64,000 nucleotides of DNA, taken from the NCBI GenBank assembly GCA_934149465.1, contig CAKPEZ010000005.1, positions 29,698-93,697 on the forward strand. The letters are read 5' to 3'. Positions 1-8,428 of this stretch are shown in pieces. The stretch is from an uncultured Bacilli bacterium. GTDB taxonomy: Bacteria > Bacillota_I > Bacilli_A > RF39 > UBA660. The notes beneath the pieces were generated by a model. The model searched no databases. It was given only the letters and a program-made list of their open reading frames with translations, and was not told the DNA's origin. The number at the start of each line of letters is the position of its first letter. Position 1 is the first letter of the stretch. The translations under genes and the position numbers were made by a program.

Positions 1-1
1 A

Positions 2-1153
2 ACTACTATTACTGTTCCAGGAACTAAAGGAATTATTTCTGATTTAGGTTTCTTAGAATTAATTAATGTCATGAGTGGTGGAGCTTTAAAGAAATTCTCC
101 ATTTTTGGCTTAGGAGTAATGCCTTATATCTCTGCTTCTATTATAGTAAGCTTATTACAGATGGACATTATTCCTTATTTCTCTGAACTTAAAGAAGAAG
201 GTGCTGCTGGAAGACAAAAAATAAATAAAATAACTAGATACATGGGAATTATAATTGCCTTTATTCAAGGCTTTGCAATGGCATTTGCTTTTGGTATTAA
301 GGGTAATGCTTGGGAATATTTGAGAATTGCTACTATAATGACTGGTGGAACTGCTTTCTTATTATGGCTTGGTGATCAAATGACTCAAAAAGGTATTGGT
401 AATGGTATGTCATTAATAATTATGGCTGGTATTATTAATACTATTCCTCAGATGTTTATTGATGCTTTTAATTCATTAGTAATTGATAATTCATCTTTAT
501 TTGTAGGAATTATTTCCTTTGTAGTATTTATTCTAGTATATTTGCTTATTATTGTTGGAATTATTTGGGTAGAACAATCTGAAAGAAGAATTCCTATACA
601 GTATGCAAATCAAACAATGGCAGCTTATGGAAATAAGCAATCTTATATTCCATTTAAATTAGATTCTTCTGGAGTTACTCCAGTAATCTTTGCATCTGCT
701 GTTATTGCTGCTCCTAGTTTTATTGCAAATATTATTAAAAACGAAAATTTTACAAATTTTGTTAATAATTACATTAATTATACTTCAGTAACTGGTTTTA
801 TCTTGTATATATTATGTATTTTATTCTTCTGTTATTTCTATACTTTCTTACAATTATCACCTGATGAATTATCTAAGAATTTGAGTAAGAATGGTGGTTA
901 TATTCCAGGAATACGACCTGGTAAGGAAACTGCAAAATATATAAAGACAGTATTATCAAGAATTACTTTACTTGGTTCATTGTTCTTAATTATTATTGCA
1001 GGAATGCCAATTATATTTAGTAATGTATCTTCACTTCCTACTAGTGTTAGCATTGGTGGAACAGGAGTATTAATTATTGTTGGTGTTGCTCTTGAAACAT
1101 ATAAACAACTAGAAAGTAGTTTAGTAAATCGTAATTATAAAGGTGGTAGGTAA
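2..1153 (+). CDS. secY: Protein translocase subunit SecY (5' end outside window)
   Basis: SecY is the membrane channel of the Sec translocon, working with SecE, SecG and SecA. The reading frame is already open at base 2 and the residues before the first in-window ATG (base 71) read as SecY (VPGTKG, then a hydrophobic stretch), so the true start is upstream. The family signature SGGALKKFSIFGLGVMPYIS is clear, followed by several strongly hydrophobic segments, the cytoplasmic loop PGIRPGKETAKYI and the C-terminal ETYKQLES typical of SecY. It is the first of a canonical run secY-adk-map-infA-rpmJ-rpsM-rpsK-rpoA-rplQ, with adk starting just after its stop. Identification is secure; only the missing N-terminus is uncertain. 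Confidence 0.97.
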   Translation, partial: TTITVPGTKGIISDLGFLELINVMSGGALKKFSIFGLGVMPYISASIIVSLLQMDIIPYFSELKEEGAAGRQKINKITRYMGIIIAFIQGFAMAFAFGIKGNAWEYLRIATIMTGGTAFLLWLGDQMTQKGIGNGMSLIIMAGIINTIPQMFIDAFNSLVIDNSSLFVGIISFVVFILVYLLIIVGIIWVEQSERRIPIQYANQTMAAYGNKQSYIPFKLDSSGVTPVIFASAVIAAPSFIANIIKNENFTNFVNNYINYTSVTGFILYILCILFFCYFYTFLQLSPDELSKNLSKNGGYIPGIRPGKETAKYIKTVLSRITLLGSLFLIIIAGMPIIFSNVSSLPTSVSIGGTGVLIIVGVALETYKQLESSLVNRNYKGGR

Positions 1154-1154
1154 G

Positions 1155-1808
1155 ATGAAGAATATTATATTTATTGCTCCTCCTGCTGCAGGTAAGGGAA
1201 CAATGTCTTCAATGCTTAGCGAAGAATATAATATTCCTCATATATCTACTGGCGATTTACTTAGAGAAGAATCTTTGAAAGATACTCCTCTTGGTAGGGA
1301 GATAAAAGAAAAGATAGAACAAGGGAAATTTGTTAATGATGAAATAATGACAGAGCTTTTAATAAATAGATTAACTAAACCCGATTGTGATAATGGTTAT
1401 ATTTTAGATGGATATCCTAGAAATTTGAAACAAGCTAAAATCTATGAAGATATTTTAGATAAACTAGATAAAGAACTAGGATTAGTAATTTATTTAAATA
1501 TTGATAAGAACCTAGCTTTAAAGAGAATGAGTGGTCGTGTTGTATGTTCTAATTGTAGTGCTAGTTATAATCTTAATAATAAAGAGTTAGCTCCAAGAAA
1601 AGTTGGAATATGTGATCGATGTGGTCATACTTTATCAGCTAGAGCTGATGATAATGAGTCAACTTTCTTAGAAAGATTTGATACTTATCTTAATAAAACT
1701 AGTGAACTAATTAATTATTATAATAATAAAAATGTTCTAAAAAAAGTTGATATATTAAATGATAGCACTGCGCTAGATACTTACAATAAAATAAAGGAAA
1801 TGTTTTAA
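1155..1808 (+). CDS. adk: Adenylate kinase, zinc-type LID
   Basis: Adenylate kinase interconverts ATP + AMP and 2 ADP in the cytoplasm. The N-terminal P-loop reads APPAAGKGT, followed by the AMP-binding STGDLLREE and the DGYPRN motif. Two CxxC pairs (CSNC and CDRC, about 18 residues apart) form the zinc-binding LID typical of Gram-positive enzymes. About 217 aa, normal for the family. I chose ATG 1155, one base after the secY stop, because the purine-rich GGTGGTAGG just upstream can serve as ribosome binding site; an in-frame GTG at 1143 would add four residues inside secY. The map gene begins directly at the next base after the stop, so translation is probably coupled. Confidence 0.97.
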   Translation: MKNIIFIAPPAAGKGTMSSMLSEEYNIPHISTGDLLREESLKDTPLGREIKEKIEQGKFVNDEIMTELLINRLTKPDCDNGYILDGYPRNLKQAKIYEDILDKLDKELGLVIYLNIDKNLALKRMSGRVVCSNCSASYNLNNKELAPRKVGICDRCGHTLSARADDNESTFLERFDTYLNKTSELINYYNNKNVLKKVDILNDSTALDTYNKIKEMF

Positions 1809-2567
1809 ATGATAAGTATAAAAAGTAATTATGAAATAGATCTTATGAAAAAAGCTGGTCATATTGTATATGAAACTCATAAGTATTTAAAACCTTATTT
1901 AAAACCTGGAATAACTACTTTAGAATTAGACAAACTTGCTAATGATTTTATCATAAGTAAGGGTGCTACTTCTTCAGTATATGGGTACGAAGGCTATCCT
2001 GCACATGTTTGTATATCGGTTAATGATGAAGTTGTTCATGGTATTCCATCTAAAAGAAAACTAAAAGATGGTGATATCGTTTCAATTGATATATGTGCTT
2101 GTTATAAAGGGTATCATGGAGATTCTGCTTGGAGTTATGGTGTAGGGAAATTAAGTAAGGAAAATGAGTACTTACTAGAACATACTGAAAAAGCTTTGTA
2201 TGAAGGACTAAAAAAAGTACAGCCGGGAAATCATATTGGCGATATATCTTCAGCAATTGAAGAATATGCTCTTAAACATAAATTAGGAGTTGTTAAAGAA
2301 CTTGTTGGTCATGGGGTTGGAAGCAATCTTCATGAAGATCCTGATGTTCCTAATTATGGTATTAAAGGAACTGGTCCAATATTAAAAGAGGGAATGACAA
2401 TAGCAATAGAACCTATGTTAAATTTAGGAACGGCTGATATATTTATTCTTGATGATGACTGGACAATAGTGACTGGTGATAATTTACCATCGGCTCACTT
2501 TGAACATACTGTTCTTGTAACCAGTAATGGCTATAAAATATTGACAGGAGATGAAAATGATGAGTAA
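1809..2567 (+). CDS. map: Type I methionine aminopeptidase
   Basis: Removes the initiator Met from nascent proteins using two metal ions. The pita-bread fold ligands are visible in order: Asp in VSIDIC, Asp in YHGDSAW, His in GHGVG, Glu in AIEPML and Glu in HFEHT; the substrate His is in HVCIS. 252 aa, standard for the short type I form with no zinc-finger extension. ATG starts immediately after the adk TAA, and the 3' end overlaps infA by eight bases, so it lies inside one tightly packed operon. A confident call. Confidence 0.97.
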   Translation: MISIKSNYEIDLMKKAGHIVYETHKYLKPYLKPGITTLELDKLANDFIISKGATSSVYGYEGYPAHVCISVNDEVVHGIPSKRKLKDGDIVSIDICACYKGYHGDSAWSYGVGKLSKENEYLLEHTEKALYEGLKKVQPGNHIGDISSAIEEYALKHKLGVVKELVGHGVGSNLHEDPDVPNYGIKGTGPILKEGMTIAIEPMLNLGTADIFILDDDWTIVTGDNLPSAHFEHTVLVTSNGYKILTGDENDE

Positions 2568-2778
2568 AGAAGATACTATTGAAGTAGAAGGTAAAGTATT
2601 AGAAATATTACCTGGTGGTAAGTTTAAAGTACAACTTTCTAATGGTCACATTGTAGGAGAGGCCCACGTTTCTGGTAAAATGCGAGTAAACAATATTCGT
2701 ATTTTACAAGGTGATAATGTCGTACTTGAAATATCAACATACGATTTAACACGTGGACGAATTATTTATAGAAAATAA
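2560..2778 (+). CDS. infA: Translation initiation factor IF-1
   Basis: Small S1/OB-fold protein that binds the ribosomal A site during initiation. The sequence shows KEDTIEVEGKVLE, the LSNGH and VSGKMR motifs and ends DLTRGRI, 72 aa, all as expected for IF-1. ATG codons occur at 2551, 2557 and 2560; I chose 2560 because a GGAG at 2547-2550 is nine bases upstream and it gives the usual MSKED/MAKED start. The start overlaps the map stop (ATGAGTAA). Confidence 0.96.
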   Translation: MSKEDTIEVEGKVLEILPGGKFKVQLSNGHIVGEAHVSGKMRVNNIRILQGDNVVLEISTYDLTRGRIIYRK

Positions 2779-2795
2779 AATAGGAGGAATTAATT

Positions 2796-2909
2796 ATGAA
2801 GATTAGACCGTCAGTAAAACCTATGTGTGAAAAATGTAAAATCATTAAAAGAAAAGGAAAAGTAATGGTTATTTGTGAAAATCCAAAACACAAACAAAAA
2901 CAAGGGTAA
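2796..2909 (+). CDS. rpmJ: 50S ribosomal protein bL36
   Basis: A 37-residue protein beginning MKIRPSVKPMCEKCK and ending NPKHKQKQG. The zinc-ribbon pattern CEKC followed by C and H (VICENPKH) is that of the C+ form of bL36. A perfect TAGGAGGA ribosome binding site lies just upstream. It sits between infA and rpsM, its usual place in Firmicutes. Confidence 0.97.
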   Translation: MKIRPSVKPMCEKCKIIKRKGKVMVICENPKHKQKQG

Positions 2910-2924
2910 GGAAGGAGAAAGTTT

Positions 2925-3290
2925 ATGGCACGTATTAAGGGTGTTGAATTACCTAATGATAAAAGAGTAGAAATTTCTTTAACTTATATCTATGGTATAG
3001 GTAGAAATTTGTCAAATGAAATTTTAAAAAATGCTAATGTTGATCCAGATAAAAAAACTAAAGATTTATCTGAAGAGGAATTAACACGTCTTAGAGATGA
3101 AATTAATAAGCATTTAGTTGAAGGTGAACTTCGTCGTGAAGTTAATATGAACATTAAAACTAAGATGGAAATTAATTCATATCAAGGAACTAGACATAAA
3201 AAGAATTTACCTGTAAGAGGTCAAAGAACTAATCGTAATGCTAGAACTCGTAAAGGTAAAGGAAAAGTTGTCGCTAATAAGAAAAAATAA
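2925..3290 (+). CDS. rpsM: 30S ribosomal protein uS13
   Basis: Component of the head of the small subunit, contacting tRNA and 23S rRNA. Recognised by MARIKGVELPNDKRV, the helix-hairpin-helix region TYIYGIGR, and the basic tail GQRTNRNARTRKGK that reaches the P site. 121 aa, standard length. A GGAAGGAG ribosome binding site precedes ATG 2925. Part of the rpmJ-rpsM-rpsK-rpoA-rplQ block. Confidence 0.98.
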   Translation: MARIKGVELPNDKRVEISLTYIYGIGRNLSNEILKNANVDPDKKTKDLSEEELTRLRDEINKHLVEGELRREVNMNIKTKMEINSYQGTRHKKNLPVRGQRTNRNARTRKGKGKVVANKKK

Positions 3291-3317
3291 TAAATAAATA
3301 ATAAGGAGGAAAGAATT

Positions 3318-3701
3318 ATGGCTTATAAAGCAAGGAAACGTAAAGTTAAGAAAAACGTTCCAGAAGGTGAAGCTCATATTCATTCAACATTTAATAATAC
3401 TATTGTAACTATCACTGATAAAGAAGGCAATGTTATTAGTTGGGCATCAGCTGGTACTCTTGGAATTAAAGGAAGTAAGAAATCTACTCCATATGCTGCT
3501 GGTACAGCTGCAGAAGCTGCTGGTAAAGCTGCTAAAGATGCTGGAATGAAAAAAGTAGATGTTTTTGTAAAAGGATTAGGTTCTGGACGTGAAATGGCAA
3601 TTCGTTCACTTCAAACTGCAGGCTTAGAAATTGCTACTATTACAGATGTAACACCTATTCCACATAATGGATGTCGCCCACCAAAAAGACGTCGTGGATA
3701 A
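3318..3701 (+). CDS. rpsK: 30S ribosomal protein uS11
   Basis: Small-subunit platform protein. Diagnostic stretches are HIHSTFNNTIVTITD, GIKGSKKSTPYAAG and the C-terminal signature VTPIPHNGCRPPKRRRG. 127 aa, standard. AAGGAGG ribosome binding site upstream; rpoA follows after 18 bases. Confidence 0.98.
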   Translation: MAYKARKRKVKKNVPEGEAHIHSTFNNTIVTITDKEGNVISWASAGTLGIKGSKKSTPYAAGTAAEAAGKAAKDAGMKKVDVFVKGLGSGREMAIRSLQTAGLEIATITDVTPIPHNGCRPPKRRRG

Positions 3702-3719
3702 TAAGAAAGGGAGTGTGTT

Positions 3720-4676
3720 ATGTTAAAATTTGAAAAACCTGAATATAAGGTAACTGAATATATTGAAAGTAATCACTATGGAAAATTTGAAATTGAACCT
3801 TTAGAAAGAGGTTTTGGTACAACTTTAGGAAATGCACTTAGAAGAGTATTGTTATCATCTTTACCAGGTGATGCTATTACTAGTGTAAAAATCGATGGAG
3901 TAGCTCATGAATTTCAAAAAATTGATGGTGTTATTGAAGATGTAACGCAAATAGTTTTAAACTTGAAAAATGTTGTTTTAAAAAATCACTCTAAAGATAA
4001 TAACAAAATATTAAGATTAACTGCCAATAAACCAGGAGTAGTTACTGCTGGTGATATTGAACCAGATGCTGATATTGAAATACTAAATAAAGATCAAGTT
4101 ATTTTAACTTTAGCTGAAGGTGGAAAAATCAATATGGAAATGACTATTGGAAGTGGTCGTGGTTATGTAAGGGCTGAAGAAAATAAGAAATTATTTGCTG
4201 ATCGTTCTAAAATAAATGTAATTGCGATCGATTCATTATATTCTCCTATTGAAAGAATCAATTATGAAGTAGAAGCTGCTCGTGTAGGTCAAAATAATAA
4301 TTATGATAAATTAATTCTTGAGATTTGGACAAATGGTTCTATTTCTCCTGAAGAATCAATTGCACTTGCTAGTCAGATATTAATAGAGCATTTACAATTA
4401 CTTACAAATTTAAGTGAAATTTCTGATGTTACTGGTTTAATGAGCTCTAAAGTAGAAGATCCTTCATTAAAGGCATTAGAAACTTCAATTGATGATTTAG
4501 ATTTATCTGTAAGAGCTTATAATTGCTTAAAAAGAGCAGGTATTTTGACATTACATGATTTGGTTGATAAGAGTGAAAATGAAATGATGAAAATCAGAAA
4601 TTTAGGTAAAAAATCTTTAAAAGAAGTTATTGATAAAATTAAAGATATGGGACTTAAATTTAGAGATGAAAATTAG
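3720..4676 (+). CDS. rpoA: RNA polymerase alpha subunit
   Basis: Scaffold for RNA polymerase assembly and target of activators and UP elements. The N-terminal dimerisation domain has ERGFGTTLGNALRRVLLSS; the C-terminal DNA-binding domain (about residues 255-318) shows VRAYNCLKRAGI and NLGKKSLKEV. 318 aa, normal for Firmicutes. Located between rpsK and rplQ, its standard place. Confidence 0.98.
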   Translation: MLKFEKPEYKVTEYIESNHYGKFEIEPLERGFGTTLGNALRRVLLSSLPGDAITSVKIDGVAHEFQKIDGVIEDVTQIVLNLKNVVLKNHSKDNNKILRLTANKPGVVTAGDIEPDADIEILNKDQVILTLAEGGKINMEMTIGSGRGYVRAEENKKLFADRSKINVIAIDSLYSPIERINYEVEAARVGQNNNYDKLILEIWTNGSISPEESIALASQILIEHLQLLTNLSEISDVTGLMSSKVEDPSLKALETSIDDLDLSVRAYNCLKRAGILTLHDLVDKSENEMMKIRNLGKKSLKEVIDKIKDMGLKFRDEN

Positions 4677-4696
4677 AAAGTAAGGAGGAAATAATT

Positions 4697-5041
4697 ATGG
4701 CTTATAGAAAATTAGGTAGAGACAATAAACATAGAAGAAGTATGCTTGCAACTTTAACAAAACAACTTATTATTAATGAAAGAATTGAAACTACTGAAAC
4801 AAGAGCAAAAGAAGTAAGAAAATGTTTTGATAAAATGGTTACTTACGGAAAAAATGGTAGTTTAGTATCTCGTAGATTAGCACTTGCTTTCTTACATAAT
4901 GATACCGAATGTGTAAAAAAAGTATTTGATGATTTAGCTGTTCGTTATAAAGATAGAAATGGTGGATATACTAGAATTATCAAATTAGATGAACGTAGAG
5001 GAGATAACGCTTTAACTGTTATCTTAGAATTAGTTAAATAA
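4697..5041 (+). CDS. rplQ: 50S ribosomal protein bL17
   Basis: Large-subunit protein near the exit tunnel. Begins MAYRKLGRDNKHRRSML and contains IETTETRAKEVR, both signatures of bL17. 114 aa, standard for Firmicutes. It is the last gene of the operon: a stem-loop with a T-run follows its stop codon. AAGGAGG ribosome binding site. Confidence 0.98.
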   Translation: MAYRKLGRDNKHRRSMLATLTKQLIINERIETTETRAKEVRKCFDKMVTYGKNGSLVSRRLALAFLHNDTECVKKVFDDLAVRYKDRNGGYTRIIKLDERRGDNALTVILELVK

Positions 5042-5053
5042 TATAATTTAAGT

Positions 5054-5081
5054 TAGTACTGTAATAGTACTGGCTTTTTTT
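5054..5081 (+). terminator. Terminator of the ribosomal protein operon
   Basis: AGTACT and its inverted copy AGTACT flank a five-base loop, followed by GGC and seven T. The site lies directly after rplQ and marks the end of the secY-rplQ transcript. The stem is short, so confidence is moderate. Confidence 0.65.
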
Positions 5082-5151
5082 ATACTGAAAATCTCTTGAT
5101 ATACATTTATAAAAGAATACTATCTGATTTAAGGTTATAAACCTTGTTTAA

Positions 5152-5215
5152 TACTATTTTTTATTTTACTATCTATTTACTATTTTTATTTTACTATCTA
5201 TTTACTATTTTTTAA
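5152..5215 (+). repeat. 25/26-bp tandem repeat upstream of surface protein gene
   Basis: The unit TACTATTTTTATTTTACTATCTATT occurs as 26 bp (5152-5177, one extra T) and 25 bp (5178-5202), followed by a partial third copy. It lies about 50-100 bp before the start codon at 5256. The two full copies differ only in the length of a T-run. Such repeats can change copy number by slippage; whether this one controls expression is unknown. Confidence 0.8.
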
Positions 5216-5255
5216 TATTATGATATCATTATATTTATAATAGAGGTGGGAATAG

Positions 5256-8200
5256 ATGAGTAAATTAAAAGAAAAAAAATATTTGTTTTTATCCTTAGCT
5301 ATTGTTCTTGGTGTAACTTTAGTAATAACAGCAATAGCTAAAAATAGTTTTGCAGTAACTTATCGGTGTCCAAGTGGTTTTACACCTATTGCTGGTACTA
5401 GTGGTGCAATGTGTGAAAAAGCTGCAGATGTGGAGGAAAAAATTACTTATTCTTGCAGTGAAGGAGAATTGCAAGTAAATAGGTGTTATATAACAAAACC
5501 TGCAGAGACTAAAACAAGTACAGAAACATATTATGGTACAATAGATCATTATAAATGTTCTACTGGAAGCTTAGATGGTAGTGGGTGCTATGATTTTACT
5601 TCTAAAGAGTATTATTGTTCTTCTGGTACTTTGAGTGGTTCTTCATGTAAGCATTCGCAAAGAATGAATGTTAATTCATGTACTGGAACTTGCAGTAATA
5701 CTATAAGTGATGGCGGAACAGTAACTTGTATGTGTACTTGGAAAACGAGTGCTAGTAAGAAATGTCCAAGTGGTTATTCAGAATATGCCAATGGTTCTAC
5801 TTGTAGAAAGTCTGTTGGAAGTGCTACTGCTTATTATAAGTGTGATGATGGAACTGTTTCTACTTCAAGAACTTGTACAAGAACTGTGTCAGCTAAGCAG
5901 TGTCCAAGTGGTTATACTGAAGTAAATGGAACTGGTGGTAATGTTTGTAGTAAGACAGTATCAGCTACTGAATCAATTAAATATAATTATAGTTGTAGTA
6001 GTGGTAATCTTAATGAATCAACTAAGAAATGTGAAATTGCAGCAGAGAGAATAGGGGATGAAAATAATTGTCCTATTGGTTCAGTAAAAGAAGGAAATAC
6101 TTGTAGATGTACTGATTCTAATTATACATATAATAGTGCAAATAACAAATGTGAAAGAAATTTAGATGCAGATTTTAATTTTGATACTGAACGTCCTTCT
6201 AATCCTGAATTTGTTAATTGGTGTAAAGCAAATGGAGGTTCTATTGTTACTGTAGATTCTACTAGTAATATTGTAAAATGTATAAAATCTACTAGTTATT
6301 CTACTAATACTGAATATCCTGATACTTCTGAATTTAGACAGTGGTGTTCAAGCATCGGTGGTAGTATTAATAAAGTATCTGGTACTAATTTAGCAGTTTG
6401 TTATTCTAACATTACTTGTGGAACAAATGCTGCTTGGAATAACGCAACTAAAAAATGCGTTTGTTTACCTGGATGGGCAGGAAATCCTACTACTGGATGT
6501 ACTACTGATATTAGTGATACTAATAAAGATTATACAGATAAAGATGGTAATTTATTATGTACAGATGGATATTCTGAAAATGCCGATGGCATTTGTGTTA
6601 AGAACTCTGATTTCAGTGAATCTGGGGTATATTATATTAGTGGTGGTAAATGTAAGCCATATCCTGGATTTGATGGTTATTGTATTGAAAAAGGAGCCCC
6701 TTATAATTCTAGTGGTAGTTGTACAACTTTATCTGGAAAGGATGTTTCATTGACTTGTGAACAGATTGCTACAGCTTATATAGGAGGTCAAAACTCTAGT
6801 AAAAATTATGCGGTTCAAAGTATTTTGAATGGTCGTACTTATTATACTGATAGTAATTGTACAAAAGCTATTAGTACAGCGTCTGTTAGAAGTGAAGCTG
6901 CTAATATATGTAAGGGTCTTAACTTTGGAGATACTACCGTTAGTGCTAGTGGAGCTAATTATTTGAATAAAAATATTTTAAATAAATTTACTAATTTGGT
7001 ATCTATAAATAAATCTAACATTGCTAAGGTATCTTTAGATGGTGAGACATATTCAATGAAAAAGGGCTCTACAATGTGTATTAATGATAACAGTGGTACT
7101 CTTGGTATGTTCAATGTAACAAAAAGTGGTTCTGGTGATGCTACTTATCAAATAGTTGGTAATAAATTTTGTATTACTGCTGGCCAAACAGAAGGAACAA
7201 CAACGTTTACCTTAACTAGGAGTATTATTAGTGGTTCTACTACTACAACTACTAAATATCTAGTTCCTGAAATCTGTTATAATAATAAATATCAAGATTA
7301 TATTACTAATATTAAAGAAGTAACTGATATAGATGAAGTTCCTGAATATTCAACTATCACTAAGTCCGTTAGTGTAATTGTTAGTGATGATGCTCAGGAT
7401 CTTAAAGGTGGCTTTAAAATAATTAAGAAAAATAGTGAAGGTACTCCTTTAGAGGGAGTAGAATTCTTAATTGGTGAAAGTGTTAAAGATGGTCAAATAG
7501 TTAATCCTACTACTAAAAAGACTGATTCTAATGGGGAAATATTATTAGAAGATTTACCCGCTGGTAAAACGTATTATTATCAAGAAAAATCAACATTAAC
7601 TGGTTATATATTGGATGATGAAATTAGAAGTTTAAAAATTAATGCTAATGAAGTATTAGAAGTTACTTTGATTAACTATAGTCAAGAAAAAGGTGGCTTT
7701 AGAATATTAAAAGTAGATAACTTAGGTAATCCACTTAAAAATGTTAAATTTAAAGTTGGTGAAAAATTAGATGGTACTGAAGGTGTTGACTGGAAGTATA
7801 TGACTACTGGAGAAAAGGGGATAATTACTGTTGGTGATTTAGAATTAAATAAGACATATTATTATCAAGAAGTAGAAGCCCCTAATGGGTATTATTTAGA
7901 TGGTTCAGTTAAAGAAATAAAAATTAACGAGACAAAGATAGAAGAGATTCCAGTAGTAAATGAAAGATATACTAGAGATGTTATAGTACGTAAGATATCA
8001 GAAGATGAGAAACCTTTAGCAGGAGCAATTATTGAAATATATAATGCTGCTGATAATACTTTGATTGAAACTGGTATTACTGATAAAGATGGAATTATTA
8101 AGTTTACTAATTTAACTTATGGAAATTATTATGCTTTAGAGAAAGAAGCCCCTAAAGGATATGAATTGAATGCCAAAAAGCATGAATTTACAATTACTGA

Positions 8201-8360
8201 TCTTACTGATTCTTTATCTATTCCAATGATTAATTATAAAATTGATAATCCACAAACTGCTGATTTACCTATTATTTTGATAATTACTTTAGGATTAATT
8301 GGTATTGGTTATGGTATTTATAAATATCGTATGATGAAATTAAATAAAGAGCAAGCGTAA
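5256..8360 (+). CDS. Cys-rich surface protein with three CnaB/SpaA-like repeats and sortase-type tail
   Basis: A 1034-aa secreted, probably wall-anchored protein of unknown ligand. Residues 1-33 form a signal peptide (KEKKYLFLSL, hydrophobic core, SFA). Residues ~35-500 hold many Cys-paired modules of two types, CPSGY-x(n)-G-x(n)-C and C-S-x-G-x-L-x(n)-C. Three CnaB/SpaA-like beta-sandwich repeats start near residues 716, 811 and 905; each opens with a Lys strand (FKIIKK, FRILKV, VIVRKI) and contains an aromatic-x-E strand (YYYQE, YYYQEVEAP, YYALEKEAP), the pattern that makes Lys-Asn isopeptide bonds in pilins. The C-terminus (~997) is NPQTADLP, a hydrophobic helix and a basic tail, resembling a class B/D sortase signal. 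No sortase is in the window. Ribosome binding site AGAGGTGG. Followed by a prepilin-like gene that shares its Cys-rich style. Confidence 0.85.
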   Translation: MSKLKEKKYLFLSLAIVLGVTLVITAIAKNSFAVTYRCPSGFTPIAGTSGAMCEKAADVEEKITYSCSEGELQVNRCYITKPAETKTSTETYYGTIDHYKCSTGSLDGSGCYDFTSKEYYCSSGTLSGSSCKHSQRMNVNSCTGTCSNTISDGGTVTCMCTWKTSASKKCPSGYSEYANGSTCRKSVGSATAYYKCDDGTVSTSRTCTRTVSAKQCPSGYTEVNGTGGNVCSKTVSATESIKYNYSCSSGNLNESTKKCEIAAERIGDENNCPIGSVKEGNTCRCTDSNYTYNSANNKCERNLDADFNFDTERPSNPEFVNWCKANGGSIVTVDSTSNIVKCIKSTSYSTNTEYPDTSEFRQWCSSIGGSINKVSGTNLAVCYSNITCGTNAAWNNATKKCVCLPGWAGNPTTGCTTDISDTNKDYTDKDGNLLCTDGYSENADGICVKNSDFSESGVYYISGGKCKPYPGFDGYCIEKGAPYNSSGSCTTLSGKDVSLTCEQIATAYIGGQNSSKNYAVQSILNGRTYYTDSNCTKAISTASVRSEAANICKGLNFGDTTVSASGANYLNKNILNKFTNLVSINKSNIAKVSLDGETYSMKKGSTMCINDNSGTLGMFNVTKSGSGDATYQIVGNKFCITAGQTEGTTTFTLTRSIISGSTTTTTKYLVPEICYNNKYQDYITNIKEVTDIDEVPEYSTITKSVSVIVSDDAQDLKGGFKIIKKNSEGTPLEGVEFLIGESVKDGQIVNPTTKKTDSNGEILLEDLPAGKTYYYQEKSTLTGYILDDEIRSLKINANEVLEVTLINYSQEKGGFRILKVDNLGNPLKNVKFKVGEKLDGTEGVDWKYMTTGEKGIITVGDLELNKTYYYQEVEAPNGYYLDGSVKEIKINETKIEEIPVVNERYTRDVIVRKISEDEKPLAGAIIEIYNAADNTLIETGITDKDGIIKFTNLTYGNYYALEKEAPKGYELNAKKHEFTITDLTDSLSIPMINYKIDNPQTADLPIILIITLGLIGIGYGIYKYRMMKLNKEQA

Positions 8361-8376
8361 AGTTTGTTCTTTATTT
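8346..8376 (+). terminator. Stem-loop/terminator overlapping the surface protein stop codon
   Basis: AAAGAGCAA and TTTGTTCTTT can pair (one G-U) around a short loop containing the TAA, followed by a T-rich tract. Likely ends the transcript of the surface protein; the tail is imperfect. Confidence 0.5.
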
Positions 8377-8378
8377 TC

Positions 8379-8407
8379 TTGTAAAAGTATATATTTGATG
8401 ATAAAAT
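8379..8407 (+). promoter_or_regulatory. Promoter for the prepilin-like gene
   Basis: TTGTAA (8379-8384), a 17-bp spacer and TAAAAT (8402-8407) preceded by TG (extended -10). It is 22 bp before the start codon, leaving a short leader with a GGAGAG ribosome binding site. Confidence 0.55.
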
Positions 8408-8428
8408 TATAATGGAGAGTGGTTATTT

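Noticed and set aside
5236..5241. TATAAT as promoter of the 5256 surface gene
   Set aside because: It is only 14 bp from the start codon, so the transcript would begin inside the ribosome binding site.
6418..6753. 111-codon + strand frame in another frame within the 5256 gene
   Set aside because: Lies wholly within a well-supported gene; its hydrophobic content is a by-product of the Asp/Gly/Thr-rich coding frame.
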